A stretch of DNA of 26,798 bases, taken from IMG/VR virus record IMGVR_UViG_3300027704_000132, positions 1-26,798 of that record, one strand, 5' to 3'. Below the pieces are notes generated by a model. It was given only the letters and a program-made list of their open reading frames with translations, made no database searches and had not been told where the DNA came from. Source of the DNA: a virus. Every line of letters begins with the position of its first letter. Within the stretch, counting starts at the first letter, position 1. Shown here piece by piece: positions 7,550 through 15,248 of the stretch. Position numbers and translations under genes: made by a program.

Positions 7550-9117
7550 GACATAACTTTGTGTCTATGCGCTTTTATTTCGTCAAGCAGTGCGCCCTGC
7601 ATTTTTTGCTTGTTCTTAAGCCTTGCGTAAATCCTTTTCTCGACTTTTGTACCCTCAAGCATGATGATGAAGTTGTTCATCTTTTGTCCCGGTCTGTTGA
7701 TTCTACCGTTGGCTTGCTCAAACGTTTCGTTAGAGGTAACACATGAATACCAAATGATAGTACTCGCTGCCGTTAACGTAAGACCATGTGACATCGCTGC
7801 TGGTTGCGCGACGATAACTTTTAAATCTTTACCTTTTTGAAATGCCCCAAAGATGCGGTCACGCTCTGATTTCTTTACACCGCCATGAATAATCTCAACG
7901 TTGAAGTCCTTACTCAGTTCTGCAGCTACCATCTTGACTGACGATACATAAGGTACAAACACAATAACTTTACCTTCAGCGGAAGCAACTATGTTTTTTG
8001 TCTCTTGAATCCTGGGGTTAGATGGAATAGTAAACTCAGAGCCGTCGTCGGCGTACACAACACCGCAGGCAATCTGTATTAACTTAGCCATCTTAACCGC
8101 TTCATTAACTGCCGTAATCGCACCACTATCTGCTTGTGTCTGTAACCTATTCATCATTTCTTTGTAAGCTTTGTCTTGTTCTTTGGTAAGAGCAACCATA
8201 CGAGTTTCGTACATGAGTGGCGGTAGGTCTACGCATTCGTCTCTAGTAAACCTTACTGCAGGTTGCATGATGTCTTTTACTACGTCAGTTGCGTCGGGCT
8301 TAGGAATCCAAGTGAACTGCGTCAACTGTCTCATCACTTGCATTTTAAACCTGTTGAAGTAAGGCGGTACTTTGTCGGGTACTAGTAACCTACATTGCGC
8401 CCACGCATCTGTTGGTGCATTAGGTGTAGGTGTTCCAGTCATACCCCAACAAGCACGCTTCTTCTTATGCTTGTTGACTATAGTGTTTATAACTTTCCAT
8501 CTATCTGTACTAGCGTTACGAGCGCACTGGGCTATCTCGTCTAGCATTACTATGTCTATGTCCTGTCTTGTTCTTAGAGCAGGTTCTATAATAGGTAAGC
8601 CGTCGTGGTTAATAATGTAAACGTCTACGTCTTGTTGTAATAGTTTTATTCGTTTGGCTCTAGTACCATGTAGTACTGCACAAGTTAGATGAGGGAAGTG
8701 ATTAAATATCTCATCAGCCCAAGTTCTTTCCAACGTAGACAACGGTGCAATGATTAAGGCTTTGTTAAACTTACCTTCTTTCTTTAAATAATCATATGCC
8801 CATAGAGATGCTAGTGACTTACCAGTTCCTAGTTCACTTAGGTTAAATGCTCGTCTGTGAGTCGTAAGAAACGCTGCTGCATCTTTTTGTGCTTGAAACG
8901 GCGCGAACCTACCCGGCCAATCGTAGTAGTACCTAATAGGTGACGGTGCGTCATGCCCTAGGTTACGCAGTACCCTTGTTTCATCTAGTCGATGTGGTAC
9001 GGCTACGTAGTCTACGCCTTGTATCTTTACTTGTTTAGCACTAGGTAAAACGCTTAAAACTCTTTCGGGTTCTTTAAGTTTTAGTAGTAGTGCTTTCTTT
9101 TTCTTCCATACTAACAT
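7546..9117 (-). CDS. Superfamily 2 (SNF2-like) DNA helicase/translocase
   Basis: A 523-aa ATP-driven DNA translocase of the SNF2/phage type. Motifs in order: Q/entry region FAPFQAQKDAAAFL (71-84); Walker A ELGTGKS (95-101); motif Ia LIIAPLSTLERTW (121-133); motif II MLDEIA (191-196); motif III WGMTGTP (224-230); then in the second domain KVIVFVPYVSSV, AAMSHGLTLTAA and QANGRINRPGQ (motifs V-VI with two arginine-finger candidates). Length suits compact phage helicases without extra domains. The role is likely fork remodelling or recombination, working with the nucleases encoded just upstream. The ATG at 9117 has no good ribosome site; a TTG-started mini-frame overlaps it and could couple translation. 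Confidence 0.85.
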   Translation of the reverse strand: MLVWKKKKALLLKLKEPERVLSVLPSAKQVKIQGVDYVAVPHRLDETRVLRNLGHDAPSPIRYYYDWPGRFAPFQAQKDAAAFLTTHRRAFNLSELGTGKSLASLWAYDYLKKEGKFNKALIIAPLSTLERTWADEIFNHFPHLTCAVLHGTRAKRIKLLQQDVDVYIINHDGLPIIEPALRTRQDIDIVMLDEIAQCARNASTDRWKVINTIVNKHKKKRACWGMTGTPTPNAPTDAWAQCRLLVPDKVPPYFNRFKMQVMRQLTQFTWIPKPDATDVVKDIMQPAVRFTRDECVDLPPLMYETRMVALTKEQDKAYKEMMNRLQTQADSGAITAVNEAVKMAKLIQIACGVVYADDGSEFTIPSNPRIQETKNIVASAEGKVIVFVPYVSSVKMVAAELSKDFNVEIIHGGVKKSERDRIFGAFQKGKDLKVIVAQPAAMSHGLTLTAASTIIWYSCVTSNETFEQANGRINRPGQKMNNFIIMLEGTKVEKRIYARLKNKQKMQGALLDEIKAHRHKVMS

Positions 9118-9170
9118 TGCAGTTCAGTGTGGTAACGCGTACCGTTGCACTGCCTATTGTTTGTTTCCAA
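9111..9170 (-). CDS. Possible 19-aa leader peptide overlapping the helicase start
   Basis: GAGGAG lies six bases before a TTG at 9170. The frame METNNRQCNGTRYHTELQC ends at TAG 9113-9111, inside the first codons of the helicase gene (ATGTTAG). The helicase ATG itself lacks a ribosome site, so translation of this mini-frame could deliver ribosomes to it. Too short to be sure; it may just be an offset ribosome site. Confidence 0.25.
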   Translation of the reverse strand: METNNRQCNGTRYHTELQC

Positions 9171-9183
9171 TTTGCTCTCCTCA

Positions 9184-9459
9184 TTAAGCCTTTGATAAGG
9201 TTCCGTATACCCCAGGGTTTTTCTTTCGCCACCCTCTGTTATTTTTTCTGTTAATTACTCGTGTGTTTGAGTCATCACCGCTACCACCTTTAGCTAACAT
9301 TACTTTGTGGTCTACGTCTTTGCCGTCTCCAACCTTAGCTCTACCTGCCTTAATCGCATGACGCCTTGCTTTGTTTTGAAGCACTCGTCGCGCTTGAACT
9401 TCTGGACGCTTGTTGTAAGCTGCCTTAGTTGCAAGCGATTTTTTAGATGTTATAGTCAT
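9184..9459 (-). CDS. Small HNH-type endonuclease
   Basis: This 91-aa basic protein carries an HNH-like nuclease pattern: DVDHKVMLAKGGSGDDSNTR (49-68) then VINRKNNRGWRKKNPG. The D-H pair, the GG loop and the downstream Asn residues are in the usual order; the final His of a classic HNH is not obvious, so it may be an HNN variant. The N-terminus is Lys/Arg rich and probably binds DNA. It may be a repair or recombination nuclease, or a free-standing homing-type endonuclease; lying within an overlapping gene string argues for the first. The start at 9459 uses GGGAGG inside the end of the upstream VRR-NUC gene (17-base overlap). Confidence 0.75.
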   Translation of the reverse strand: MTITSKKSLATKAAYNKRPEVQARRVLQNKARRHAIKAGRAKVGDGKDVDHKVMLAKGGSGDDSNTRVINRKNNRGWRKKNPGVYGTLSKA

Positions 9460-9739
9460 CTATTACCTCCCTAACTTGTTCAACGTCATCAACTACTATA
9501 GCAACACCTTTTGCATTATTAATACCTGCAATCTCTCTATCTTGGTTTGCCGTCGTGTTGCCTATCTTGCCCGGTGATTTAACTTCGAAGGCCAAAAAAT
9601 GACCTTTGTAACATACTAGTATATCCGGACACCCTACTCTACCCATACCGTTCGACACTGGCAGGTAGTACCATGCACCAGTTGTTACTAAGTACTCTTT
9701 AATTTTCTTCTTTACCTTACCTTCCGGTGTCATAGCCAT
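9443..9739 (-). CDS. VRR-NUC domain nuclease
   Basis: A 98-aa single-domain protein with the VRR-NUC fold of the PD-(D/E)XK group: N-terminal helix MTPEGKVKKKIKEYL, then GRVGCPDILVCYKGHFLAFEVKS (catalytic D in GCPDI and E-V-K in FEVKS), T..Q in TTANQDREI, and the closing strand GVAIVVDDVEQV. In phages such stand-alone domains act as structure-specific nucleases, possibly resolving branched DNA before packaging. The start at 9739 has GGAG at good spacing, three bases after the upstream Cas4/RecB-like gene. Confidence 0.85.
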   Translation of the reverse strand: MAMTPEGKVKKKIKEYLVTTGAWYYLPVSNGMGRVGCPDILVCYKGHFLAFEVKSPGKIGNTTANQDREIAGINNAKGVAIVVDDVEQVREVIDDYNI

Positions 9740-9742
9740 AGC

Positions 9743-10411
9743 TTATTCTCCACAGAAATCGCACAATTTTTTACCTACTGGACACCAGTTACGGCATAAA
9801 CCCGAGGGCTTTGCCTGCCACTTGTCCTCGTTGAATGCTATCTCTAACCGATCAACTCTTGGTAGAAACTCACTCCATATCTCTTGTATCTGCGCTCTCG
9901 TATATACTTCTTTATCAAATGATGAGTCTTTTAGCCAAATAAAACCGCACACTACTTTCTCTATCCATGGGTAGTAAGCAAAAGCTAACGCAGCGAACAA
10001 CATAAGTTGGTCTGAATTAGGCTTACGCTTGCCTGTTTTCCAATCTAGTAAGTAAGCTTTCTTAGAACCTACTACACCTATGTCTACGATACCTCTACAC
10101 CATACATTCTTAGCCATCCATTTGGTAGGCTTAAAATTGTTGTCTATAGCCATACGTTCTTCTACTAAACGTTTACCCTCGTATGTAAAAATTTTATCTA
10201 CGTACTTAGCGTATTTCTGTAAGTCTTTAGGCAGTTGATTTTTACCGTTAGCATAGTCCTCTAAATGTTTATGGACTTTGTTACCCCATATAGATGCTTC
10301 ATGTTGCTTTTCATGTGACTCTTTGGTTACTCGTGTAAGTTGATACCTACGAGGGCAAGTTTCAAACGCCGTTAACGCCGAGTAACTCCAAGGTCTAGTC
10401 GGTTTTACCAT
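9743..10411 (-). CDS. Cas4/RecB-like PD-(D/E)XK exonuclease with Fe-S type cysteines
   Basis: A 222-aa nuclease. It starts with WSYSALTAFETCPRRYQL (8-25), the classic RecB/Cas4 entry with Cys19; GIVDI gives Asp110; LLDWKTGK gives the D123-W-K125 pair; Q135 follows. Four more cysteines at the C-terminus (C206, C210, C217, C220), together with C19, fit a 4Fe-4S cluster as in Cas4/AddB-type nucleases. Expected activity is trimming of DNA ends for recombination. No CRISPR array or Cas1 is visible, so this is a phage replication/recombination nuclease. It overlaps the upstream small gene by 17 bases; AGGA lies before its ATG. Confidence 0.85.
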   Translation of the reverse strand: MVKPTRPWSYSALTAFETCPRRYQLTRVTKESHEKQHEASIWGNKVHKHLEDYANGKNQLPKDLQKYAKYVDKIFTYEGKRLVEERMAIDNNFKPTKWMAKNVWCRGIVDIGVVGSKKAYLLDWKTGKRKPNSDQLMLFAALAFAYYPWIEKVVCGFIWLKDSSFDKEVYTRAQIQEIWSEFLPRVDRLEIAFNEDKWQAKPSGLCRNWCPVGKKLCDFCGE

Positions 10412-10571
10412 CTGCTATTTCCTGTTTACGAAACTTATCTAAGTACTTATCCATGTAATGGTCGTAAGCTTCGTCGTAACTTACAGGACTGCCACTTGAC
10501 GCTACTTTATCAGCGTACTTGTTAGCCTCGTCCTCGCACTTGTCTTTATACGTCTTTTTTCCAGTCTGCAT
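10395..10571 (-). CDS. Small charged protein of unknown function, 58 aa
   Basis: I place the start at the ATG at 10571, which has AGGA upstream, giving a 58-aa protein (MQTGKKTYKDKCED to the end ADGKTD). A start 12 codons earlier (10607) is possible but lies deep in the upstream gene. It is hydrophilic, rich in Lys, Asp and Tyr, with YDEAYDHYMDKYLDKF. No family recognised. It overlaps both neighbours, which supports it being a real gene. Confidence 0.55.
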   Translation of the reverse strand: MQTGKKTYKDKCEDEANKYADKVASSGSPVSYDEAYDHYMDKYLDKFRKQEIADGKTD

Positions 10572-11109
10572 TAGTTTTCCTATGCCCACGCCACGCAACA
10601 AATCCACCGATGCGGAGTGCGTAGTAAGCTAAATAATTTAGTACGAAGAAACCGTTCACACATATATTTATGTCGCGAAACGTTTCGTCCATCCATTTTT
10701 GGTCAACAGTACCATGTGCAGTCTCTTTGTTTGAGTGCAGTAAAGTTTGGTACTTATACCCATAGTCATGGACTAGTCCACCCATGAGCAATACACCCAT
10801 TGGCGACAACCATGACCTTAAGAACTTAGGCACAGATGCCCCATCAAACTTAAAACCTTTTGGTACAACAAAAACAGCACCATCTATACTGTATGTCCAG
10901 TCGTCTACTATTTCCCATTTGCGTGAGGCGGTGAGCCACATTTTTATACCTTTCCAAAAACCAACACCGCTTGTACCCATAGGTAATGGTTTCATGTGTG
11001 GCATTTCTTCTGACACGAAAGTTATTTTTGGGTCTCTCTTGTCAAGTTTGTTAAAAAGCCATCCAATTAGTATCGCGGATACTACTACACCATAAATTAT
11101 GTACATCAT
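10546..11109 (-). CDS. DUF1353-like membrane-anchored protein
   Basis: A 187-aa protein with an N-terminal membrane anchor (MMYIIYGVVVSAILIGWLF) followed by a DUF1353-like domain: FVVPKGFKFDGASVPKFLRS, then GGLVHDYGYKY and DQKWMDETFRDI, and a second hydrophobic region NGFFVLNYLAYYALRIGGFV. The 'P.GF.fDgaSVP' and 'HD' motifs are the hallmarks of DUF1353, a phage family without a firmly known activity. The Asp/His pattern could hold a metal, but this is inference. The membrane anchor and place in the replication unit suggest an inner-membrane role. The start at 11109 has GGAG; ATG at 11106 is an alternative. Confidence 0.75.
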   Translation of the reverse strand: MMYIIYGVVVSAILIGWLFNKLDKRDPKITFVSEEMPHMKPLPMGTSGVGFWKGIKMWLTASRKWEIVDDWTYSIDGAVFVVPKGFKFDGASVPKFLRSWLSPMGVLLMGGLVHDYGYKYQTLLHSNKETAHGTVDQKWMDETFRDINICVNGFFVLNYLAYYALRIGGFVAWRGHRKTNADWKKDV

Positions 11110-11153
11110 GTTTTACTCCTGTTTTTTGTGTGATGAGTCGTAAGTGTACACTA

Positions 11154-13067
11154 TTATTTAGCGTCGCCGTACGTATCTGCAATGTCGCCTTCGCTCCAAG
11201 TTAAGAGTTCTGGCCACCATGTAGGAGGTGTTCGCATTATCTTTTGTACCATGTCGAGCGTCGTTTGAGCTGCACCCGTAGGAACGACATAGACGAGTTC
11301 GTCGTGAACCATCAATGCAGGTATAAGCTTCGACACTCGTTGTATCTCTAAGGCGTTGTCTGCTATCACACACCTAGCCAAATGCTGAACAATGTTCTCG
11401 TCTATTTTCCCTGCATATATCCTTGCCTTGTTACGACCTTCGCCGTATACAAATTCACTTCTGCCTGTTTCTTCATTAGCTTCTGTGCGTAAGTTAGGGT
11501 ATCTGATTACCCCTTTAGGTGTTTGTAACCCTTCGGGAATAGGGTAAACCATACCCCATGGGTCTACTGCTCCACCACTAGCACCACGCAATATTGTGCC
11601 TAAAGCTTTGTGACAAGTTCGCCACCCTCTAGTTATCTCGGGGTAAGCCATTCGCCAAGTGTCGACGATGTCTTTAGATTCTTCCAGGTTGAGTTCGACG
11701 CCACCCATAAGTTTTGCTACTTTTTGGAATGTCGGCGCACCTGCACCAAAGCCTAATCCTAAGTGTGCAACCTTACCAACTTGGCGTTGGACTTTAGTTA
11801 CGGCGGTGTCTTCCACTTCATATAAAGTACTAGCGAAGTCTTTATATAAGTCAGCGTTCTCTGTATCTTTCTTAAACAACTCCATGCTTGAGGGAACTTT
11901 CCATAAGAAGTGGTTAACTCTTAACTCAATACCCGATAGGTCAGCCACTACGACCTTATATCCCTTGGGTGCAATGAGAGACTTACGCAATGCGTCTGAT
12001 GGTTTAGGGGAATATGGATTTATCCTCGGTAAATTTTGAGGGTTATATGCCCACCCCGACCAACGACCAGTAGTGTCGGCTCCATAGTACTTGAGGGGGA
12101 TAGGAACTTTTCGTTGTGGGTGTGCTTCAGTTGCAGCGAGGAACGACGCAATGCGAGTTTGTAGTATAGTACTCTTGGCATCTAACCGAGCATTTGAAGC
12201 CATTGCTACTAATGGGTTGTCATGTTCCTGTAAAGCAATGAAGGCTTCATCAGTCTTTGCTAGGGCAGGTATATCTTTACCTGTAGTGGGCGACACTTTA
12301 GTAGGAACTTCGACACCAACGCTACCTAGAAAATCCGCAAATTTTTTCGATGATGATAATAAAGTTAGTACCTCGGATACTCTTTCATCGTCGTCTGTCC
12401 CAGTAATAGACATCCTATCTGCTGCAACCTTAAGAACTTCACGCTTTCGTATGCCTTCTTCTACTAAGGTGTTGTTCAGTAAATCTGTATCACACTCAAA
12501 CTGTGGCTCTATCAATGAGCGAATTGTCATATCTATTAGTTTTACTTCGTCTTTTTTTGTCTGTGGCATGAGTCGTTTTAGCAAACCGTAACATTGGTCG
12601 ACATCAGCTTTGTTGTAAACACGCATGTCTGCAATCTCTTGTTCTGTGAAATCGCATAAGTGTCTACCTTTGGTTTGGAGCAAGGCAAAGTTATCTTTCT
12701 TACCAAGTCCATAATGAGTTACTAGCTTAGCTAGTGATAGCCCAACATCTTTAGCATGGATAGGGCGTGCCATTGCGAGGGTACAACCCCACAGCATGGG
12801 TTTGATGTTGAGTCTCCATGACAGAATCATAGAGTCAAATCCCGACAGGTTGTGTCCTACAACCCAGTACTGCGACCAGTCAATAGCGTCGCAGTATGCT
12901 TTTACTTTATCTTCACCAAATATTACTTCGGTGTCGGTGTTGCCAAACTTAAATGCACAACTGATTATCTCTGTGTCGGGGTGCATGCAGTAAGCAATAG
13001 GGGACATCTTAGTCAACGAATGACCGACATCCCAAAAAGTTTCTAAGTCAACAGTACATATTTTCAT
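11154..13067 (-). CDS. Family A DNA polymerase with 3'-5' exonuclease
   Basis: The replicative polymerase, 637 aa. Proofreading domain: Exo I VDLETF (Asp7, Glu9), Exo II GHNLSGFDS (Asp78), Exo III YNKAD (Tyr151, Asp155). Polymerase domain: TTGRWSG (332-338), motif A VVADLSGIELR (Asp376), motif B RQVGKVAHLGLGFG (Arg428, Lys432), motif C VHDE (Asp589). No 5'-3' exonuclease domain, as usual for phage Pol A. In motif B the position equal to E. coli Phe762 is Leu436 and that equal to Tyr766 is Phe440. Leu762-type enzymes are common in marine viral sequence sets. The start at 13067 overlaps the upstream stop as ATGA, so translation is probably coupled. Confidence 0.95.
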   Translation of the reverse strand: MKICTVDLETFWDVGHSLTKMSPIAYCMHPDTEIISCAFKFGNTDTEVIFGEDKVKAYCDAIDWSQYWVVGHNLSGFDSMILSWRLNIKPMLWGCTLAMARPIHAKDVGLSLAKLVTHYGLGKKDNFALLQTKGRHLCDFTEQEIADMRVYNKADVDQCYGLLKRLMPQTKKDEVKLIDMTIRSLIEPQFECDTDLLNNTLVEEGIRKREVLKVAADRMSITGTDDDERVSEVLTLLSSSKKFADFLGSVGVEVPTKVSPTTGKDIPALAKTDEAFIALQEHDNPLVAMASNARLDAKSTILQTRIASFLAATEAHPQRKVPIPLKYYGADTTGRWSGWAYNPQNLPRINPYSPKPSDALRKSLIAPKGYKVVVADLSGIELRVNHFLWKVPSSMELFKKDTENADLYKDFASTLYEVEDTAVTKVQRQVGKVAHLGLGFGAGAPTFQKVAKLMGGVELNLEESKDIVDTWRMAYPEITRGWRTCHKALGTILRGASGGAVDPWGMVYPIPEGLQTPKGVIRYPNLRTEANEETGRSEFVYGEGRNKARIYAGKIDENIVQHLARCVIADNALEIQRVSKLIPALMVHDELVYVVPTGAAQTTLDMVQKIMRTPPTWWPELLTWSEGDIADTYGDAK

Positions 13068-13411
13068 GTCGCCATCATAGCCACTATTACTACAATTACT
13101 GCTACGACAACTACATACACAAGCATATTGTCTTTAGGGTATTCAAACTTCTCTAAACCTTCCATTGGAATTTTAACCCGAGATCCGACTGCTTGCTCCT
13201 TCTTAGGCTCTACCTTATAGGGTGCAGTTTTTTTAGGCGGTTTTGTAGTAAGACCTTTCAGTTGAAATCTAGGCTTAGCTTTTTTCCTTACTGGTACACT
13301 TAAAGCTTTCTTCTCTGACCAACCATGAAACAAACGGTTGTATACTGTTTGTGCAGGCAACCCTGCGTTTTTGGCTTTTTGAGCCATACTAAGTTTTTTA
13401 TTGTTTTTCAT
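13064..13411 (-). CDS. HTH-like domain joined to a C-terminal membrane anchor, 115 aa
   Basis: The first 45 residues look like a small helix-turn-helix (KLSMAQKAKNAGLPAQTVYN then RLFHGWSEKKALSVP), similar to short phage proteins of the 'GL....Vy.Ri..GWs...AL' type. A basic, proline-rich linker follows (about 46-90). The last 20 residues are a continuous hydrophobic helix (NMLVYVVVVAVIVVIVAMMA), a tail anchor. This would fix a DNA-binding head to the inner membrane. It is translationally coupled to the DNA polymerase gene, so tethering of replicating phage DNA is a reasonable idea. GAGGAT precedes the ATG at 13411. Confidence 0.7.
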   Translation of the reverse strand: MKNNKKLSMAQKAKNAGLPAQTVYNRLFHGWSEKKALSVPVRKKAKPRFQLKGLTTKPPKKTAPYKVEPKKEQAVGSRVKIPMEGLEKFEYPKDNMLVYVVVVAVIVVIVAMMAT

Positions 13412-13423
13412 AATTATCCTCGG

Positions 13424-13744
13424 TTAAAAAGGTGCATCGTTAATAGAAAGAAAGCGTTCGCGTCTGTCAAAGCCTTCCTTAGACCATATGAGTCCTGCCT
13501 TAGTTAGTGACAGTACTGCTCTCTTTATACTTGAGTGTGAAGTATCAGTCAAAAAGTATGGGTGCATGATTATGTTACTTATAGTAGCGTGACCATTTTG
13601 GTGTGCTACATAACACAGTACATCAAACTCTATAGTAGACAAAGGGTGTAACGGTTGTTCGTCGCCATCATGTACTCTATCTCTTATGTCGCGTAGCAAT
13701 GTGGCTTTATGCCAACCGCCTTTTAAATCTTCAATTGGTATCAT
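13424..13744 (-). CDS. MarR-like winged-helix DNA-binding protein
   Basis: A 106-aa protein whose centre and end form a winged helix: STIEFDVLCYVAHQ (helix 1), ATISNIIMHPYF, SHSSIKRAVLSLTKAGLI (recognition helix), then a wing with DRRERFLSI, the same arrangement as the 'DrR...l.lT' wing of MarR proteins. No ligand domain. Probably a phage transcription regulator, possibly a binder of the dyads in this window, though nothing shows this directly. It starts with an ATGA overlap on the lipoprotein gene. Confidence 0.65.
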   Translation of the reverse strand: MIPIEDLKGGWHKATLLRDIRDRVHDGDEQPLHPLSTIEFDVLCYVAHQNGHATISNIIMHPYFLTDTSHSSIKRAVLSLTKAGLIWSKEGFDRRERFLSINDAPF

Positions 13745-13968
13745 GCCTTGACCTCACATAAAGTTATACCATCACAACTAAGTGGGTGGTTTACATCGGG
13801 TATGCAACATATAGTTAGCTTTGGTGGAATAGTTAAGTCTATGTCTTTGTCGGGCAATGCCTTAAACATAGGTGAACAACTCGTTAGTAGCATCAGCACA
13901 ATGCCTAGCATCACAAAGACTGCTAAACCTCCTGCTGACATGAGTGTGTAATAAAGTTTCTTATGCAT
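13741..13968 (-). CDS. Small phage lipoprotein, 75 aa
   Basis: A lipoprotein signal is clear: basic start MHKKLYYT, hydrophobic core GGLAVFVMLGIVLMLLTSC and lipobox LTSC with Cys31 as the lipidated residue. The mature part is only about 45 residues, with three more cysteines (the ICCIP pair and the LSCDG one) plus LCEV. Lipoproteins made from early phage genes often block superinfection at the envelope; a spanin-like role is less likely because there are no lysis genes here. The role is inference. AAGGAG precedes the ATG at 13968. Confidence 0.7.
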   Translation of the reverse strand: MHKKLYYTLMSAGGLAVFVMLGIVLMLLTSCSPMFKALPDKDIDLTIPPKLTICCIPDVNHPLSCDGITLCEVKA

Positions 13969-13969
13969 A

Positions 13970-14638
13970 TTATTTCTCCTTGGTTAAACGATGGGCGACT
14001 GCCAATCGTGTTATGTTGTCTAAGTCTATGTCTAAATCCTCTACGGCTGACTTAACTGGTGATTGAGTACGCGGTGTACTCTTTTGCTCAAGTTTGCGTA
14101 TGTATTCGTCGGGAACATATAACTTTAACTCGGGCATTTCTTTGATAGCTGAATTAAGTGAGGCGTGTCTACCTAAGAACTTAGTCAGTTGTGACTCAAT
14201 ATCACCAAACATATCTCGAGTTTCTTTGTTCTCTGCGAGTTGCTTTTGTTTATCTAATATCCACTTAGTGATAAGAGGTGTCCAGTCAGACTGTTTTATT
14301 ACAGTATCACTCCATTTGTCATAGCTTGGTGGAAACAACATTCTGTGGTTGTCTGATGATTCGAGGTCAACTCGTATTGAGTTGTAGTCGTCGCCGTTTT
14401 CAAACTTTAGTCTAGCACTAGATATATCGCGACACCAACTATCGGGTAATTTACCCATAAGTTCGGGTGCTTCTTGCCACTCAATCTTATGCACAAGTTT
14501 TACAACCTCGTCGTGTAGAGGTGTGCCTATCTCAAAATTAGTTTGCTCTATGCGTTTGCTTAGTTCTGACTGCATCATACTGTTAACAGTATTAGCCACA
14601 TCATCTACTAGCGTTTGTGTTTTTCTAACGTATGCCAT
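13970..14638 (-). CDS. Unknown protein, 222 aa, in the MoxR/VWA gene string
   Basis: A soluble, mainly helical protein. Visible parts: an N-terminal helix (MAYVRKTQTLVDDVANTVNSM), a region DSWCRDISSARLKF, a middle SYDKWSDTVIKQSDWTPLITKW, a helical LGRHASLNSAIKEMPELKLYVP and a polar Ser/Thr/Pro linker before the last helix. No known family recognised. It begins about 10 bases after the upstream gene with a good GGAGAG site, so it belongs to the same transcript. Function unknown. Confidence 0.6.
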   Translation of the reverse strand: MAYVRKTQTLVDDVANTVNSMMQSELSKRIEQTNFEIGTPLHDEVVKLVHKIEWQEAPELMGKLPDSWCRDISSARLKFENGDDYNSIRVDLESSDNHRMLFPPSYDKWSDTVIKQSDWTPLITKWILDKQKQLAENKETRDMFGDIESQLTKFLGRHASLNSAIKEMPELKLYVPDEYIRKLEQKSTPRTQSPVKSAVEDLDIDLDNITRLAVAHRLTKEK

Positions 14639-14648
14639 TTTGCTCTCC

Positions 14649-15248
14649 TTATTTAATTATATACGAAATAGATAACAATGAACCACTTCTTATCTTATTT
14701 ATTAAATCAGCACGAGTAACCGCTTGTTGCTCGTCTATTGGTTTCAAGTAATCGTTAAGAAACTTTTCCTTGTCCTTGGTGTCAAAGTTACGAGGTATAG
14801 GTACATCAGCAACACCCTCTGTCGACCAAAGACTTTGTTTCCTAATTTCTTCATGTGATAACTTACTTATGCCTTTAGCACTTAACTTTTCTAACCAGTA
14901 GTCAGTACTCCTATACCCATAGTTATCTTCGGGTGTCATTCTCGCTATAGCAGCGATATAAGCAACTGCCTCCTCTATCTTGTCGGGCTTTATCATCTCT
15001 AAAGGTATATCTCTGTTCCAATGACCTCCATGATTTAAAGTGTCTAAGCCATGATGCTTGAGGAAATGCTCAATCCACCATGCGGTTTCCCAACCACAGT
15101 TGGCTACTCCTGTATCTATTGCTTTACACACGATGTTCTTCATTCTGCCCGACCATCTACTGGTGTCAAAATCCATCTCAACGCGTGCTTCCTTAGTGGC
15201 GTAGTTCTTAGCCATACCACATACTTCTCCAAAGTTATCTTGGTGCAT
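14649..15248 (-). CDS. Unknown protein, 199 aa, in the MoxR/VWA gene string
   Basis: A soluble protein with many Trp, His and Cys residues in its first half (GWETAWWIEHFLKHHGLDTL, then HGGHWNRDI). The His/Asp-rich stretch could bind a metal, but no catalytic family is recognised. The second half is helical and charged (EEIRKQSLWSTEG, KDKEKFLNDYLKPI). The ATG at 15248 overlaps the stop of the upstream gene as TAATG, with GGAG in that gene's last codons, so translation is coupled. A later ATG (residue 12) is possible. Confidence 0.6.
   Translation of the reverse strand: MHQDNFGEVCGMAKNYATKEARVEMDFDTSRWSGRMKNIVCKAIDTGVANCGWETAWWIEHFLKHHGLDTLNHGGHWNRDIPLEMIKPDKIEEAVAYIAAIARMTPEDNYGYRSTDYWLEKLSAKGISKLSHEEIRKQSLWSTEGVADVPIPRNFDTKDKEKFLNDYLKPIDEQQAVTRADLINKIRSGSLLSISYIIK

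Noticed and set aside
9743-10411. A Cas4-type CRISPR adaptation gene
   Set aside because: No repeat-spacer array, Cas1 or Cas2 is visible; the phage replication context explains a stand-alone Cas4/RecB-like nuclease better.
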